The notes: generated by a model from the letters alone, not told the origin. Numbered from the stretch's first letter, positions 22,978 to 32,498 are shown. The stretch is DNA of 64,000 nucleotides from Adiantum capillus-veneris (GCA_014529385.2 CM043966.1:143454711-143518710); one strand, 5' to 3'. Made by a program: numbers and translations.

Positions 22978-23012
<35 letters not shown>
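22863..23012. repeat. Long (GT)n microsatellite with GC interruptions, then (GA)n
   Basis: (GT) runs from 22863 to about 22994 with a few GTGC interruptions, followed by (GA)9 to 23012. Repetitive-protein open frames on both strands are artefacts of this tract. Confidence 0.95.
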
Positions 23013-23149
23013 CTCTATGCCCTGTCTACGTGCACGAGATAGAGAGAGAGAGGGGGGTGCGCTCCTACAACCCTCTTCCTTCCTTGGCCCTACCTTAGGC
23101 CTCGCAGCCTGATGCAACGAATGTCTAGAGAGAGAGAGTAGTCGTCTCG

Positions 23150-23726
23150 TAAATTGTTTCCACGAGAGAGAGAGAGAGAGAGAGTGGACGCCATCCATCA
23201 ACAACACCAGACCACATGGTTTTACAGGGATCCGACCTTAGTACAAAGCCAAAAGAACAATATACATCCAATACATAGACTGTAGATCATAAGCCGCATA
23301 ATGGCGGAGAGAAAGCCTCCATCACCTCGATACCGAAGTCCAGACAGTTGATGAGGAGAACCACCAATAGACAGTCAGAACCTCCACCAACATACATCCG
23401 GGCTAGAAGTGGGTGCCCACCCCGTCGAACGATGACTTCCGTTGCCACCATAAAAGAATCCTCTGCCCCACAGGGCACCCCCATGCCGGAAGACCCAAAC
23501 AAAGCCAAGCAAAAAAACATCCACACCATCATCAGGACCAGTCAAAACAGACCACCCAAGGTGGGCCAAGCACCAAACGCTCAAGAATAGAGTCCACCAC
23601 ACCAACAACAAGCCCGATCACCAACATCACCTGACATCTCAAACCGTATGCAGACCAACATGAACCATCACGTAGCTAAACCAGGGGAGCGAGTTCCCTT
23701 CGCAAAAGAGGTGGGCAACCGACCCC
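23150..23726 (-). repeat. Left part of the locus split by the copia insertion; ends in (TC)n
   Basis: Continuous with 43630-43850 once the copia element and one TSD copy are removed. On the minus strand the joined sequence starts AAAAACCCTAGCCATCG (about 43820). It runs through GC-rich sequence with Trp/Gly-rich broken frames and ends GATGGCGTCCAC followed by (TC)n at 23163-23184. The (TC)n end resembles the LINE tails in this window. It may be a LINE/SINE-like element of about 0.8 kb; I do not recognise a protein. Confidence 0.4.
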
Positions 23727-23908
23727 TGAAGGAGTACGAGTGGAAGTGCGACGTGAGAGAGAGTGCAAGAAGAAGAGCACGACGATATGGTGAACTCGCT
23801 CTACTGTAATGTGTAGAGCATAGTGAGTTCTTATTAGGTTTTTACAAAAGAATATGTGTACATACCTGGCAGCCCGCCCACTTACCTGGGCGACCACATT
23901 GGGCTTTA
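23727..23908 (-). repeat. copia 3' LTR, main part (continues at 24727-24736)
   Basis: Matches 43438-43619 with five transitions. The first 10 bases of the LTR (element strand TGTTGGGGTA) are displaced to 24727-24736 by the solo LTR insertion. The target duplication CTTTA is at 23904-23908 and 24722-24726. Confidence 0.93.
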
Positions 23909-24721
23909 TGTTAGGAAATAAGACGTAGCTAAATAGATAATTGAGTAGATTACTTAATGGAGAGAGACAGATTTATATACACGAGATTATAGAGTAGAGA
24001 GAGAGAGAGAGAGAGAGAGTACACACGAAATACGTGGTTCACCCAATGTGGGTTACGTCCACGGGAAAGCAGCCACTCAATGGCTTTAGTACTTCAAAAC
24101 AAGAAGTAGTTTACAAAGGGATTATACCCTTAATGGAGCTCCCGCCTTGCTTCACTCTCACCACCTCACACTCACCTTGTTGCATCAACTTCACACTATG
24201 AAATGTGTGTAGAAATGGCCTCCTTTTATAGGCCAAAAGGGTTGCCCTCTCTTATGAGAGACAGCCATGTGTAGCCGCCCTTGTGCGAATAAGTCCAAAT
24301 CGGACCCTCCAATCCGCCCATGTGTGGCCGCCCTTGAGAAGACAAGTCCGCTTTTGAATTCGGCCACCGGCCACCGGCCATTGACTTCCGACCACCGGCC
24401 ACCGGCCATTGACTTCCGACCACCGGCCACCGGCCATTGACTTCCGACCACCGGCCAACTGCCAACCGACCGGTTGTTTTCCGACCGCCGTCCGGCCATA
24501 ATATTCCGGCGAAAAAGAATATTCCGGCGAAAAAAAAAGTCTCCGGGCCTCCGCCCCCGAGGCCTTTAAAGTTGCCCCTGATTCTTGTCCGTGAAAATTT
24601 TGGTTTCCGGTGAGTGATTTTCCTTCACGCACGATGGCTTTTCCTCATAATGGGGGCCTTACAAATGTGCGCTTTTACCACAGAAAATTACAAAAGGGTA
24701 AATCAGGCTCCATACTTAACA
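23909..24721 (-). mobile_element. Solo LTR (copia-type) inside the copia 3' LTR
   Basis: 813 bp with termini TGTTAAGT...CCTAACA on the minus strand and TSD CTTTA on both sides. A minus-strand TATA box (CCTATAAAAGGAGG) lies at about 24217-24230. Downstream of it, the sequence around GTGGACGTAACCCACATTGG and GAACCACGTA is the usual R-U5 phrase of plant copia LTRs, which sets the orientation. It contains a (GA)n at 23998-24020 and three perfect 28-bp repeats. No internal region remains, so it arose by LTR-LTR recombination or is a solo remnant. Confidence 0.88.
24364..24447. repeat. Three perfect 28-bp tandem repeats in the solo LTR U3
   Basis: Unit CCACCGGCCACCGGCCATTG + ACTTCCGA at 24364, 24392 and 24420, followed by a partial fourth. 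It lies upstream of the TATA box on the element strand, where copia LTRs often carry enhancer-like repeats. Confidence 0.95.
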
Positions 24722-24736
24722 CTTTATACCCCAACA

Positions 24737-24750
24737 ACCTCCCACTTCAA
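24737..24750 (-). promoter_or_regulatory. Polypurine tract of the copia element
   Basis: On the minus strand GAAGTGGGAGGT sits directly before the LTR start TGTTGGGGTA, as required for plus-strand priming. Confidence 0.75.
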
Positions 24751-24825
24751 GTCCAATGTGGTACTTTAAGTGTGAGAGAAGCTACTATACAAGCTAATAT
24801 ACAAGAGATGTAGAGAAGTGATGTA

Positions 24826-25551
24826 CTACCCTACACCTAACTGCTTGCGAAAATGCGCAAAGCTCTCTGAGGGAAGTCCTTTTGTAAGTAGATCAGCAGG
24901 ATTTTCTGTGGTGTGAACTTTGACAAGCTGAAGTTGCTTATACTCGAGCATTTCCCTGATGAAATGATACTTCACATCCACATGCTTTGTCTTTGAGTGA
25001 TAAACTGGATTGCGAGCCAATTGTATAGCACTTTGACTATCACAATATAACACAGGCATCTCTTCTTTGATTCCCAAATCTGTTACTAGTCGATTAAGCC
25101 AAATTGATTCTTTGCATGCCTCTGATGCTGCAACATATTCAGCCTCTGTAGTAGACTGAGTAACACAATCTTGTAATTTAGAACGCCATGATACTGCTCC
25201 ACCAGCCAATGTAAAGACATACCTTGACGTAGACCTTCGGTTGTCTAAGTCACCTGCATAATCTGAGTCTGTAAAACCCTTTACACTTAGCTCCTGACTC
25301 CCATAGCATATACGCATACGCTTTGTAGCTTTCAGGTATCTCAATATTCCTTTCACCGCCTCCCAATGTTTCTTGCCTCGGTTTGACATGTATCGACTTA
25401 CTACTCCCACTGCAAATGCAATGTCTGGGCGAGTAGCAATCATTGCATACATCAAACTACCCACTGCAGACGCATATGGAATCTTATCCATTTCAGCCTG
25501 TTCTTCCTCAGACACAGGACAATCTTGTTTGCTAAGTTTCACATATGGTAG
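24826..25551 (-). CDS. copia polyprotein, C-terminal part (end of RT and RNase H)
   Basis: Second half of the copia coding region, cut off by the gypsy insertion at 25552. It starts YVKLSKQDCP (end of RT connection), then ARPDIAFAVGVVSRYM with the copia-type pattern. RNase H follows with the first acidic residue in GFTDSDYAGD, STEAEYVAASEA, LYCDSQSAIQLARNPVYHSKTKHVDV and the end NPADLLTKGLP. The stop is at 24826. Together with 39186-42445, and counting the duplicated GGTAG once, the length is 1327 codons including stop with no internal stop. Since insertion the part has no promoter or start of its own. Confidence 0.9.
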   Translation of the reverse strand, partial: LPYVKLSKQDCPVSEEEQAEMDKIPYASAVGSLMYAMIATRPDIAFAVGVVSRYMSNRGKKHWEAVKGILRYLKATKRMRICYGSQELSVKGFTDSDYAGDLDNRRSTSRYVFTLAGGAVSWRSKLQDCVTQSTTEAEYVAASEACKESIWLNRLVTDLGIKEEMPVLYCDSQSAIQLARNPVYHSKTKHVDVKYHFIREMLEYKQLQLVKVHTTENPADLLTKGLPSESFAHFRKQLGVG

Positions 25552-25802
25552 TGTGCGCTCCTTGCCGCACTGTCGAAGCAAGGGACTTGCCAATACACCG
25601 TATGCGAGCCACAAACGGCTCCAAGCACACAACAAGCCTAAACTAGCAAGCTCAAGAAAACAAAGGGTGTGTCACTCACCGCTCTACGCTCGCCTTCGTG
25701 GTGGATTCCTCGCCGCGATGAAGAAGAAGCTGCAGTCATGCCGCGCTCAACCGCTTCGCCGCCGTCGTGCCTTCGTAATGCTCGATCGCACACACACTCT
25801 CC

Positions 25803-25834
<32 letters not shown>

Positions 25835-26127
25835 AGGAGGTGAAGAAGAAGAAGATGGAGATGGAGCAAGAGCACTCTTCAATTGCACAAATGAGAGAAT
25901 GAGTAAAAATTAGGTTTAGTTGGCTTTTATAGGAGCTCACCCCATTCACACTTGGGCGTCCATGCTTAACCAACTAATCCCTTGAATGTCCAAGTTAAAG
26001 TGCGCCTCTCATCGGCGATCACTCTACCTTTCCCTATTGGACGACAAGCCCGGTACCTGACTCTATCGAATACATAATACACGTCCATCGTAGGTGATGG
26101 GGTGTCCGTGAGCCGTGAGGGTTAACA
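25552..26127 (-). repeat. 3' LTR of the nested gypsy element
   Basis: 576 bp, TGTTAACCC...GCGCACA on the element strand. TATA box on the minus strand at 25924-25931 (TATAAAAG). Contains a CT/CA microsatellite at about 25796-25832 whose length differs from the partner LTR. Confidence 0.93.
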
Positions 26128-26140
26128 TGCCCCCTTCCTG
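26128..26140 (-). promoter_or_regulatory. Polypurine tract of the nested gypsy element
   Basis: Minus strand CAGGAAGGGGGCA ends exactly at the LTR start TGTTAACC. Confidence 0.85.
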
Positions 26141-27633
26141 ATGTAGATTCCGTCCTCGGAAGCTATTGAGTTGAAGCTGGTTCGTCGAGGTGGAAGAGCA
26201 TTGAGATGAATGTCCTTAGCCTTCTTCAGTCACTGCAAAATCAAACAACATTGGCACAGTAATTGCATTCTCTTAAAAAGCATATGCAGTTTTAGGTAGA
26301 CACATTGATTGGTAAAAGAATTTCAAACAATTTGTTAGCAATGAACATTAAATTGCAATGTAATCAAATGCATAAACAGATGTAAAGGCAAAAAATTAAA
26401 CAAGTCTGGGGTCGCTAATTTGACGGTCGAAAGGCACTAGAGATCGAATATTAATACCATGGGTAAGCTTCTTAATTTTCTGTGGTCAATTAAGTTGTTT
26501 AATCGCGAGAGCCAAGTATTCATGTTCAAGGGCTGACTAGAGGCTATATCTAGAAAACCTTGTAGTTAAGCTACCATAATTTCTCATGAAATCATCGCCT
26601 GACTGATTACTTTTTCTTTGACCCCCCAAAGTCTTTTCACACTGATTCAATTTTGATGTGTGTGCTTATTTTGTATGCCTTGGGTTTTTTGCTTTTCAAG
26701 GAAAAGCGCCCACGCTGGGAACCTCTAGGGCTCTAGTACCATAGGCGATACATGTGAGTGAAGTACCAAATCAAGCTGAGATTTCTCTTCCAGCTTAAAA
26801 TTTTACATTGTGGCACTTTGATTTTTTGTTTGTTCATTTTCAACATTTTAATTTTGTAACTTTGGGGGGTCATATAACATTGTTACACTCCCCAGGCTCA
26901 TCACATTAGTAAACTCCCTTTATAATACTTAAGCTAAAGGTCAATAGGGTTAAGCCCACTAGAAAGCCCTAGTACATTTCACACAATGCTGCCTAAATCG
27001 GATTAAGAAACTAAGTAACCATTGTTTATTAGGAAGGCATTCCCCATGGTATTAAGAGAAGATTTCTAATACCTAGCTTGGTCAAACTAGCTTAGTCGGA
27101 CTGCTTGATTTTTACACCTAAACAAGTGATTATGACAAAAGATTGCATTGAATTAAATGTTGGATACCAAGCCAATGCGCTGAATAGTACGTACCAATCA
27201 CAATCAAAGCAGACAAACATGGATGCAAAAAAGATAAGGGCAATGCTAATGGACAAGAAACACCTGTTTGTGTTGATGGTCGCGCTTGATTTGAAGTGTG
27301 AACGAGAGAAAGGTTCCATGAAGGTCCAAATCCTATCAATAGCAACACGCTCCTGTACACACTATGAAACACAAACAATACCTCTAGGAGGCACATCAGT
27401 GGGAAAAATTAAAACTCTAAAAAACAACTCAAAACACAATCTAGACCCTAACCTACCTATCTGTCACCCCTTTTAGAATCAAGGAAAGAGGATATTATAT
27501 AACGGGTGGCCACCCTAAGGCTAGCCTCTATCCTCATCATCTAGATAAATAAAATCGTTGTCCGTGAGGCCCATAGTCTTCCTCGGTCTCCAATCTAGAC
27601 CCCTAACCTACCTATCTGTCACCCCTTTTAGAA
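26141..27633. other. 3' non-coding part of the nested gypsy, with a 165-bp tandem duplication
   Basis: No supported gene between the polypurine tract and the acidic ORF. At 27438-27600 there is a copy of the region 27601-27765, which includes the 3' end of the acidic ORF. The copies differ by a few single-base indels. Open frames on both strands at 27092-27476 lack recognisable features. Confidence 0.5.
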
Positions 27634-27765
27634 TCAAGGAAAGAGGATATTATATAAACCGGGTGGCCACCCTAAGGCTAGGCCTCTATCCTCATCATCT
27701 AGATAAATAAAATCGTTGTCCGTGAGGCCATAGTCTTCCTCGGTCTCTATTAGTTCCTCTTCATC
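27438..27765. repeat. Tandem duplication, unit about 165 bp
   Basis: Both units contain AACCTACCTATCTGTCACCC, GAAAGAGGATATTATATAA, GGGTGGCCACCCTAAGGCTA and ATAAAATCGTTGTCCGTGAG. The right unit codes for the acidic ORF C-terminus; the left unit has indels that destroy that frame. Confidence 0.85.
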
Positions 27766-28056
27766 ATCCTCTTGTGCAAGCATGCTAATCAAGAACCTCG
27801 TGATGCGTGGATACTCATCTTGTGCAAAAGAATAAGCATGTGCCATTGGAGACACATTCGCCACTGGGTAGGGATCACTAGTTATCCATAGACGTATCAG
27901 CCATTCTAACTCCTCAAAATTTCTCTCACATGCAAGGCTCTCTATCAAATCCCATTCGCAAGAAAGTATAGGGTAGCATACGTAGAACACTTGTTGAAAA
28001 GACAAGGGGTACCTTTCATCAAAAATAGAAGTGCATGCCTCTGGTGAAGTAGCCAT
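27634..28056 (-). CDS. Acidic accessory ORF of the nested gypsy, unknown function
   Basis: 140 codons from the ATG at 28056. The protein starts MATSPEACTSIFDERYPLSF, is helical with many aromatic residues, and turns strongly acidic at the end (AQEDDEEELIETEEDYG, FIYLDDEDRG), finishing GWPPGLYNILFP. No signal peptide or membrane segment and no family recognised. It lies after the integrase/second-protease ORF and before the polypurine tract, the place where Athila- and Ogre-type elements carry extra ORFs. The intact frame in a young element suggests it is really translated, but this is inference. Confidence 0.5.
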   Translation of the reverse strand: MATSPEACTSIFDERYPLSFQQVFYVCYPILSCEWDLIESLACERNFEELEWLIRLWITSDPYPVANVSPMAHAYSFAQDEYPRITRFLISMLAQEDDEEELIETEEDYGLTDNDFIYLDDEDRGLALGWPPGLYNILFP

Positions 28057-28506
28057 TTCTGACAAGACAGATAGATTTGGTTAGGCCTTTAAAACATAAG
28101 AGTTTTTTTTGTGTTGCTTGAATTGACATGGTGAATTTGGACTTATATGTAAGATCTGATAGGGTGCTCTCTCATTGCTAGGCGCTCTTGCTCTTTACTA
28201 TTTTTGTTTTTTTTGTGAGTATAAGGCTATATATATACATTCCCTAAGATCGGAGATTGAGAGGTCAGGGAAAAGGTTGAGAGGAAAACAAATGAATGAT
28301 GACTATCAGCAAACACTCCCCCCTTCCTTGGGTAGATCATACCGTTTGAAATGAGCTTGTCACCCTTTGAAACCAATTGTTCCAGTTGGTAATAGGTGAG
28401 GATTTTTGCCAGTAGTTTTCTATTACCCTAGATGCCTTGTCAAGTTGCAAGGGTGGTAAGGTACTGTCCCAGGATTTTATTTGCAACGTTGTTGTAGGTG
28501 GTGAAC

Positions 28507-28940
28507 TTACCCGGAAGGTGCAAACTCTTTCGTGCTTGGATGGATATGTACAGTGGTAGGTGGATGTTGTGTCGAAGCTTCTATTTGCGTAGAGGAACTA
28601 CATGAAGAGCAAGAAGCTTCATTTGATTTCCCTGTTCCTGAGCTAGGTGGGACAAATCGTTCTTTCTTTGGTACCCAAACTAGCTCTAGAACAGGTGTGT
28701 AACGTTCCATGATTTTTTCCTTTCCGCAATTTTCAATTGTTTTGGAGCCATAGGATTGGGTTTACATGGGCCAGGTGACAGGTAAGAGTACACTTTACGT
28801 TTGGGCACCCAGATTTGATCATTTCCTTCATAGTATCCTTGGGCTTCCAATAGTCGTTTAGGAATCCAACGCAGCGTTTCTTTACATTTCTTGGAGTGAG
28901 TGGTACGGTTCTTACTAGGTTTCCGTTTTTTTTGCATCAA
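28507..28940 (-). pseudogene. WVPK-repeat basic region and Ser-rich tail, frameshifted continuation of the pol ORF
   Basis: Two overlapping frames continue the 29871-28915 ORF. Frame one (28940-28686) is Lys/Arg-rich and has LRWIPKRLLE and QIWVPKRKVY. Frame two (28710-28507) has LVWVPKKERFV followed by a Ser/Thr-rich end. With YKWVPKTSVV at the end of the previous ORF this makes four W(V/I)PK motifs. The frame changes fall at A-runs (A8 at about 28926-28933 and A6 at about 28713-28718), so one longer protein may have existed, or may still be produced by slippage. No known function. Confidence 0.5.
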
Positions 28941-29871
28941 CCATGCTCACTACAGAGGTTTTAGGGACCCACTTGTATGTTTTCTCTGTTATATTAGGAT
29001 GGTTCTTGTGTGTCTCAAGCTTTCTTTCAACTACATTAGTTGAAGCTCTAGAGAGTTGGGCTATGGGGACGTATGGTTCAACCTCCTGGACATGCAATGT
29101 CTTGGGTTTTATTTCCTTGGGCAATATCTCAGGGACTATGGCTTGAGTGGTAGGGCTAAGAGTTGGTTTTTGCGTTGTAACACCCCCAGTCCCCCAATCA
29201 ATAGTGCATTTGGTGGCTATCATCCACGTGCGGCGTAGGTTTATATTACCCTCCATAGTTCCAGTAGGCATGACCAAAAAGTCTTGAGCTACAACCCCAT
29301 TGTCATAACTGACAGAAGTGTGCCAGATTCCAAAAACCGTAGTTTTTTTCTTGTTGACACCCTTGACTTGGATAATACTCTCATATAGAGGTGGCTTCCC
29401 TAACTGACACCACACCCCATAGGATAACAGATTGTATTTAGCACCCGTGTCCAATAAGGCGTTATATAGCACTTTTCCATAGGCACTATTGAACTCAATG
29501 GGGTATCGTAGAGGTGTGTCAGAGTCCAACCCATCCTCTTCGATTTCCACGTGGAATGCATTTGTGACCCCAAGGTTAGCCTCTCGTTTTTGTCTTATAC
29601 GTTGTTGTCGCTCCTTAGCCTCAGCTTGAGCTTGTATCTTGTTTAACTCGGTTTGTGCTTTGGCGGCCTTCTTTTGATGAATGGCCCGTAGTTCCTCTTG
29701 GCTTAAAGGATCATAATATCTTTTGAATTTACTCCCATTGAGGAATCCAATGGTTTCAACTCCATCAAGAGTTTCCACACGAAGGGTACCTTGTGGGGTA
29801 ATTTCACATACTCTATATGGTCCTTTACCAGCATATTTCAACTTTTTCTTCTCTTTACGTACTCCATACAT
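28915..29871 (-). CDS. Integrase C-terminal domain fused to a second retropepsin-like domain
   Basis: 318 codons. Residues 1-55 are the end of integrase: LKYAGKGPYRVCEITPQG...NGSKFKRYYDP, with the GPY motif of gypsy integrase C-terminal domains. The ATG at 29871 is internal to the ancestral pol frame (the preceding sequence reads KVGDKVLMYGV). Residues 55-100 are a Gln/Lys/Glu-rich helix. Residues 115-230 look like an aspartic protease: LYNALLDTGAKYNLLS with a canonical DTG at 141-143, a flap-like VNKKKTTVFGIW, QDFLVMPTG, and INLRRTWM...CTIDW where I(L)GRP.W is usual. A WVPK motif follows at 301-304. A gypsy pol normally has one protease, before RT, and this element has that one too. The domain call is by motif; activity is unknown, and the changed GRP region may reduce it. 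Confidence 0.7.
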   Translation of the reverse strand: MYGVRKEKKKLKYAGKGPYRVCEITPQGTLRVETLDGVETIGFLNGSKFKRYYDPLSQEELRAIHQKKAAKAQTELNKIQAQAEAKERQQRIRQKREANLGVTNAFHVEIEEDGLDSDTPLRYPIEFNSAYGKVLYNALLDTGAKYNLLSYGVWCQLGKPPLYESIIQVKGVNKKKTTVFGIWHTSVSYDNGVVAQDFLVMPTGTMEGNINLRRTWMIATKCTIDWGTGGVTTQKPTLSPTTQAIVPEILPKEIKPKTLHVQEVEPYVPIAQLSRASTNVVERKLETHKNHPNITEKTYKWVPKTSVVSMVDAKKTET

Positions 29872-30023
29872 AAGGACTTTATCACCAACTTTGATATCCT
29901 TGTCCTTTCACATGGCGATCAACACTTTCTTTCTCCTATCCTTTTCCACAGAGCATTTTGCACAGCCAACTGTCTCTCTTCGTCTAGTTTTTCTAAGATA
30001 AAACAAACGCTCGGTTAAGGGGG
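29872..30023 (-). pseudogene. Frameshifted integrase middle part
   Basis: Between the RT-IN ORF and the C-terminal ORF, other frames show PFKMVYGQEGYALG, ERLFYLRKLDEERQLAVQ and ALWKRIGERK, the expected post-core integrase helix region. Two frame changes and stops break it. Confidence 0.6.
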
Positions 30024-32498
30024 TTACCATTCCACTTCTTGCGAAGCTACCCTAAGACTAATAATGACCAACACCCAAGGCATAACCTTCTTGGCCGTAT
30101 ACCATTTTGAATGGGCTACACATAGAGCAGATGTCAACTTCAAATCCCAATCAGTGCGATGAGCTTCTACCGTCTTGGTTAAAATAGAGATTAGAGTCTT
30201 GTTGGTGCTCTCGGCTTGTCCATTAGCTTGCGGGTAATAAGGTGTAGACTTATGGTGGGATATCATAAAGGTCGTGGTAAGCTCTCTTATTACCTCATTT
30301 ATAAAATGGGTACCATTATCACTAACAATTTCAAAAGGGCAACCAAATCTTGTGATAATGTTCTCAAAAAGAAACTTAGCTGTTGTCCTCGCGTCAGCTT
30401 TTTGTGAAGCCTTAGCTTCAGCCCACTTTGTTACATAGTCCGTAGCAACTAGAATATATCGAGATTGAGTGTTGCGAGCTGCGGGACTAATTGGACCTAC
30501 AAAGTCTAAGCCCCATTTTTCAAATGGTTGGGTTACTTTAATAGGATGTAAGGGCATTCTGTCCTTGCGCTGTGTGGTCTTGTAACGTTGGCACTCATCA
30601 CACCCTTTTGTAAAAAGTGATGCATCCTTAAATAAAGTTGGCCACCAATAGCCTGATTGCAGCACCTTTCTAGCAGTCAGGTCCCCTGAAAAATGTCCTC
30701 CTGCTATGCCCATATGTGCTTCTTGCAAGATATACAAATATTCATCCTCGCGGGCACAACGCCTAAGAATATCGTCCTTGCCTAATCTATACAGGGTTCC
30801 GGCAATCAAACAATAGGGTTCACATTCTTTTACTAGCCTTCGAGCGATATCCTTACGAAGTTCCTTGGGTGGAAAACCATTAACTAAAAAGTTAACAATG
30901 TTCTCACTCCATTCAGGCATAGTCTCAACTATGAATAGGGAAGTATCGGGTAATTCATCATCAACTCCTGTAGGGGCTTCACCATTGGGTATGCGAGACA
31001 AATGATCAGCCATGACGTGCCTTTTACCGGGTCTCACTACAATCGTGAAATCAAACTCAAGAAGAATTAACAACCATCGTGTGATTCTTCCTGTGGAGCA
31101 TGGCTTGTTTACCAGATACAGCAACGCTTGATGGTCCACATAAAATACAAACTTGTTTGCCAGAAGGTAGTAGCGAAATTTCTTTACTGCATAAACCATT
31201 GCCAAACCTTCTCGCTCTGTAGTGGTGTAGTTCCTTTCAGCATCGTTCAATTGATGGCTTGCAAAGCTAATGGGATAGTCCAATTTATGTTCTCCTGGTT
31301 GAGTGAGAACACACCCAATAGCAAAGTTTGATGCATCAATATGCACATGGAAAATGACATCCCAGTTAGGTGTCCTTAAAATCGGAGCACTTGCTAGTGT
31401 TTTCTTCAATTGTTCATAGGCCTGGTCACACTCTTCAGTCCATTTAAATTCAATGAGAAGCTTGTACAAAGGACGTGCTATCTCAGCGAAAAATAAAATA
31501 AACCGTCGATAATAACCCACGTGTCCCATGAACCTTTGAACTCCCTTGTAATTGGTTGGTGGTGGTAACTCTAGAATCACTTTAATTTTGCTCTCATCGG
31601 TTGAGATACCATTCTTGGATACTATATGCCCTAAAATAACTCCATGCTTGACCCAAAATTGGCATTTGAACGGGTTCAATGAGATACGATATAACCTACA
31701 TTTTTCAAACACCTTCCGCAAACATGATAGATGTTCTTTCCAAGAAGAGTAAACACAAAGGTCGTCTAAGAAAGCTTCACAAAACTCTCTCAAATATTCT
31801 TTAAAAGCAGTGTTTATTAATCGTTGGAATGTAGCAGGGGCATTTGTTAAGCCAAAAGCCATCACACGAAATGCAAACACGCCAAATTCTGTGATGAAGG
31901 CAGTTTTAGCTTGGTCCTCTAGCGCTATCGTGATTTGGTTGTAGCCTGAGTACCCATCTAGAAAGCTATAAGCTTCCTTGCCTGCAACTCTTTCGAGTAC
32001 ATGTTCGGAATATGGTAGGGGGTAATGGTCTCTTCTAGTAGCTGCATTAACTTTTTTGAGGTCCACGCACACCCTGAGTTTCCCATTCTTTTTTGGCACG
32101 ATAACTATTGGCGACACCCATTCAGAGTGTTCAATAGGATATATGAACCCACATTTGATAAGCTTTTCTAGTTCTTCTTGAATGATCTTTGCGTACTTAG
32201 GATTCATCGGGTAGGGTCTTTGTTGTACGGGCTTCGCAGTGCTAATCATAGGGATTGTATGTTGGACCACAGAAGGCGGAACACCTTTCATATCATGGTA
32301 TGTCCAAGCGAATACGTCCTTGAATTCCTTGAGAAGCTCTTTGAGGACCGCCTCTTCAACTTCTGTGAGGTCTTGGGCAATAAAAACAGGTTTTGATTCT
32401 TCACCGGGGTCAGCTAATTCTATTTCTTTAACTATTGCCGGACCATCATAGATTCCATTATTCCCATCGATAGGTATTCTTTGGGCTTTTATGTACAC
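30024..32498 (-). CDS. pol of the nested gypsy: reverse transcriptase, RNase H, integrase
   Basis: An 824-codon open block; it begins inside a longer ancestral frame, so no true start codon is expected. RT: SEWVSPIVIVPKKNGKLRVC (125-144), FLDGYSGYNQI with the first Asp at 181, and EAFLDDLCVYSS with FLDD (243-246) as the catalytic pair. RNase H: HIDASNFAIG (Asp 388), TEREGLAMVYAVKKFRYYL and YVDHQALLYLV (Asp 455). Integrase: zinc site HMGIAGGHF and CDECQ (595-636), then core Asp 665 (GLDFVGPI), Asp 727 (VSDNGTHF) and Glu 763 (NGQAEST). All catalytic residues are present. After residue about 790 (ALCVAHSKWY) the frame is wrong, showing a frameshift in the integrase tail. It has a single RNase H, unlike the Tat-like element at 15-21 kb. 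Confidence 0.9.
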   Translation of the reverse strand: MYIKAQRIPIDGNNGIYDGPAIVKEIELADPGEESKPVFIAQDLTEVEEAVLKELLKEFKDVFAWTYHDMKGVPPSVVQHTIPMISTAKPVQQRPYPMNPKYAKIIQEELEKLIKCGFIYPIEHSEWVSPIVIVPKKNGKLRVCVDLKKVNAATRRDHYPLPYSEHVLERVAGKEAYSFLDGYSGYNQITIALEDQAKTAFITEFGVFAFRVMAFGLTNAPATFQRLINTAFKEYLREFCEAFLDDLCVYSSWKEHLSCLRKVFEKCRLYRISLNPFKCQFWVKHGVILGHIVSKNGISTDESKIKVILELPPPTNYKGVQRFMGHVGYYRRFILFFAEIARPLYKLLIEFKWTEECDQAYEQLKKTLASAPILRTPNWDVIFHVHIDASNFAIGCVLTQPGEHKLDYPISFASHQLNDAERNYTTTEREGLAMVYAVKKFRYYLLANKFVFYVDHQALLYLVNKPCSTGRITRWLLILLEFDFTIVVRPGKRHVMADHLSRIPNGEAPTGVDDELPDTSLFIVETMPEWSENIVNFLVNGFPPKELRKDIARRLVKECEPYCLIAGTLYRLGKDDILRRCAREDEYLYILQEAHMGIAGGHFSGDLTARKVLQSGYWWPTLFKDASLFTKGCDECQRYKTTQRKDRMPLHPIKVTQPFEKWGLDFVGPISPAARNTQSRYILVATDYVTKWAEAKASQKADARTTAKFLFENIITRFGCPFEIVSDNGTHFINEVIRELTTTFMISHHKSTPYYPQANGQAESTNKTLISILTKTVEAHRTDWDLKLTSALCVAHSKWYTAKKVMPWVLVIISLRVASQEVEW

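Noticed and set aside
22812-23207. Long open frames rich in His-Thr, Cys-Val or Ser-Leu on both strands
   Set aside because: They are direct translations of (GT)n and (GA)n microsatellites.
24364-24447. Regular 28-bp repeats resembling a CRISPR array
   Set aside because: The units are directly adjacent with no spacers and lie in a retrotransposon LTR in a eukaryote.
23909-24736. Reading 23909-24736 as the complete 3' LTR of the copia element
   Set aside because: It matches nothing at the 5' LTR (43438-43629). The CTTTA duplication and the split 192-bp LTR show that it is a separate solo LTR inside the copia LTR.
25373-25973. Frames in the gypsy LTRs on both strands (also at 38474-38959)
   Set aside because: They span LTR regulatory sequence and a microsatellite and occur in both LTRs; no protein family.
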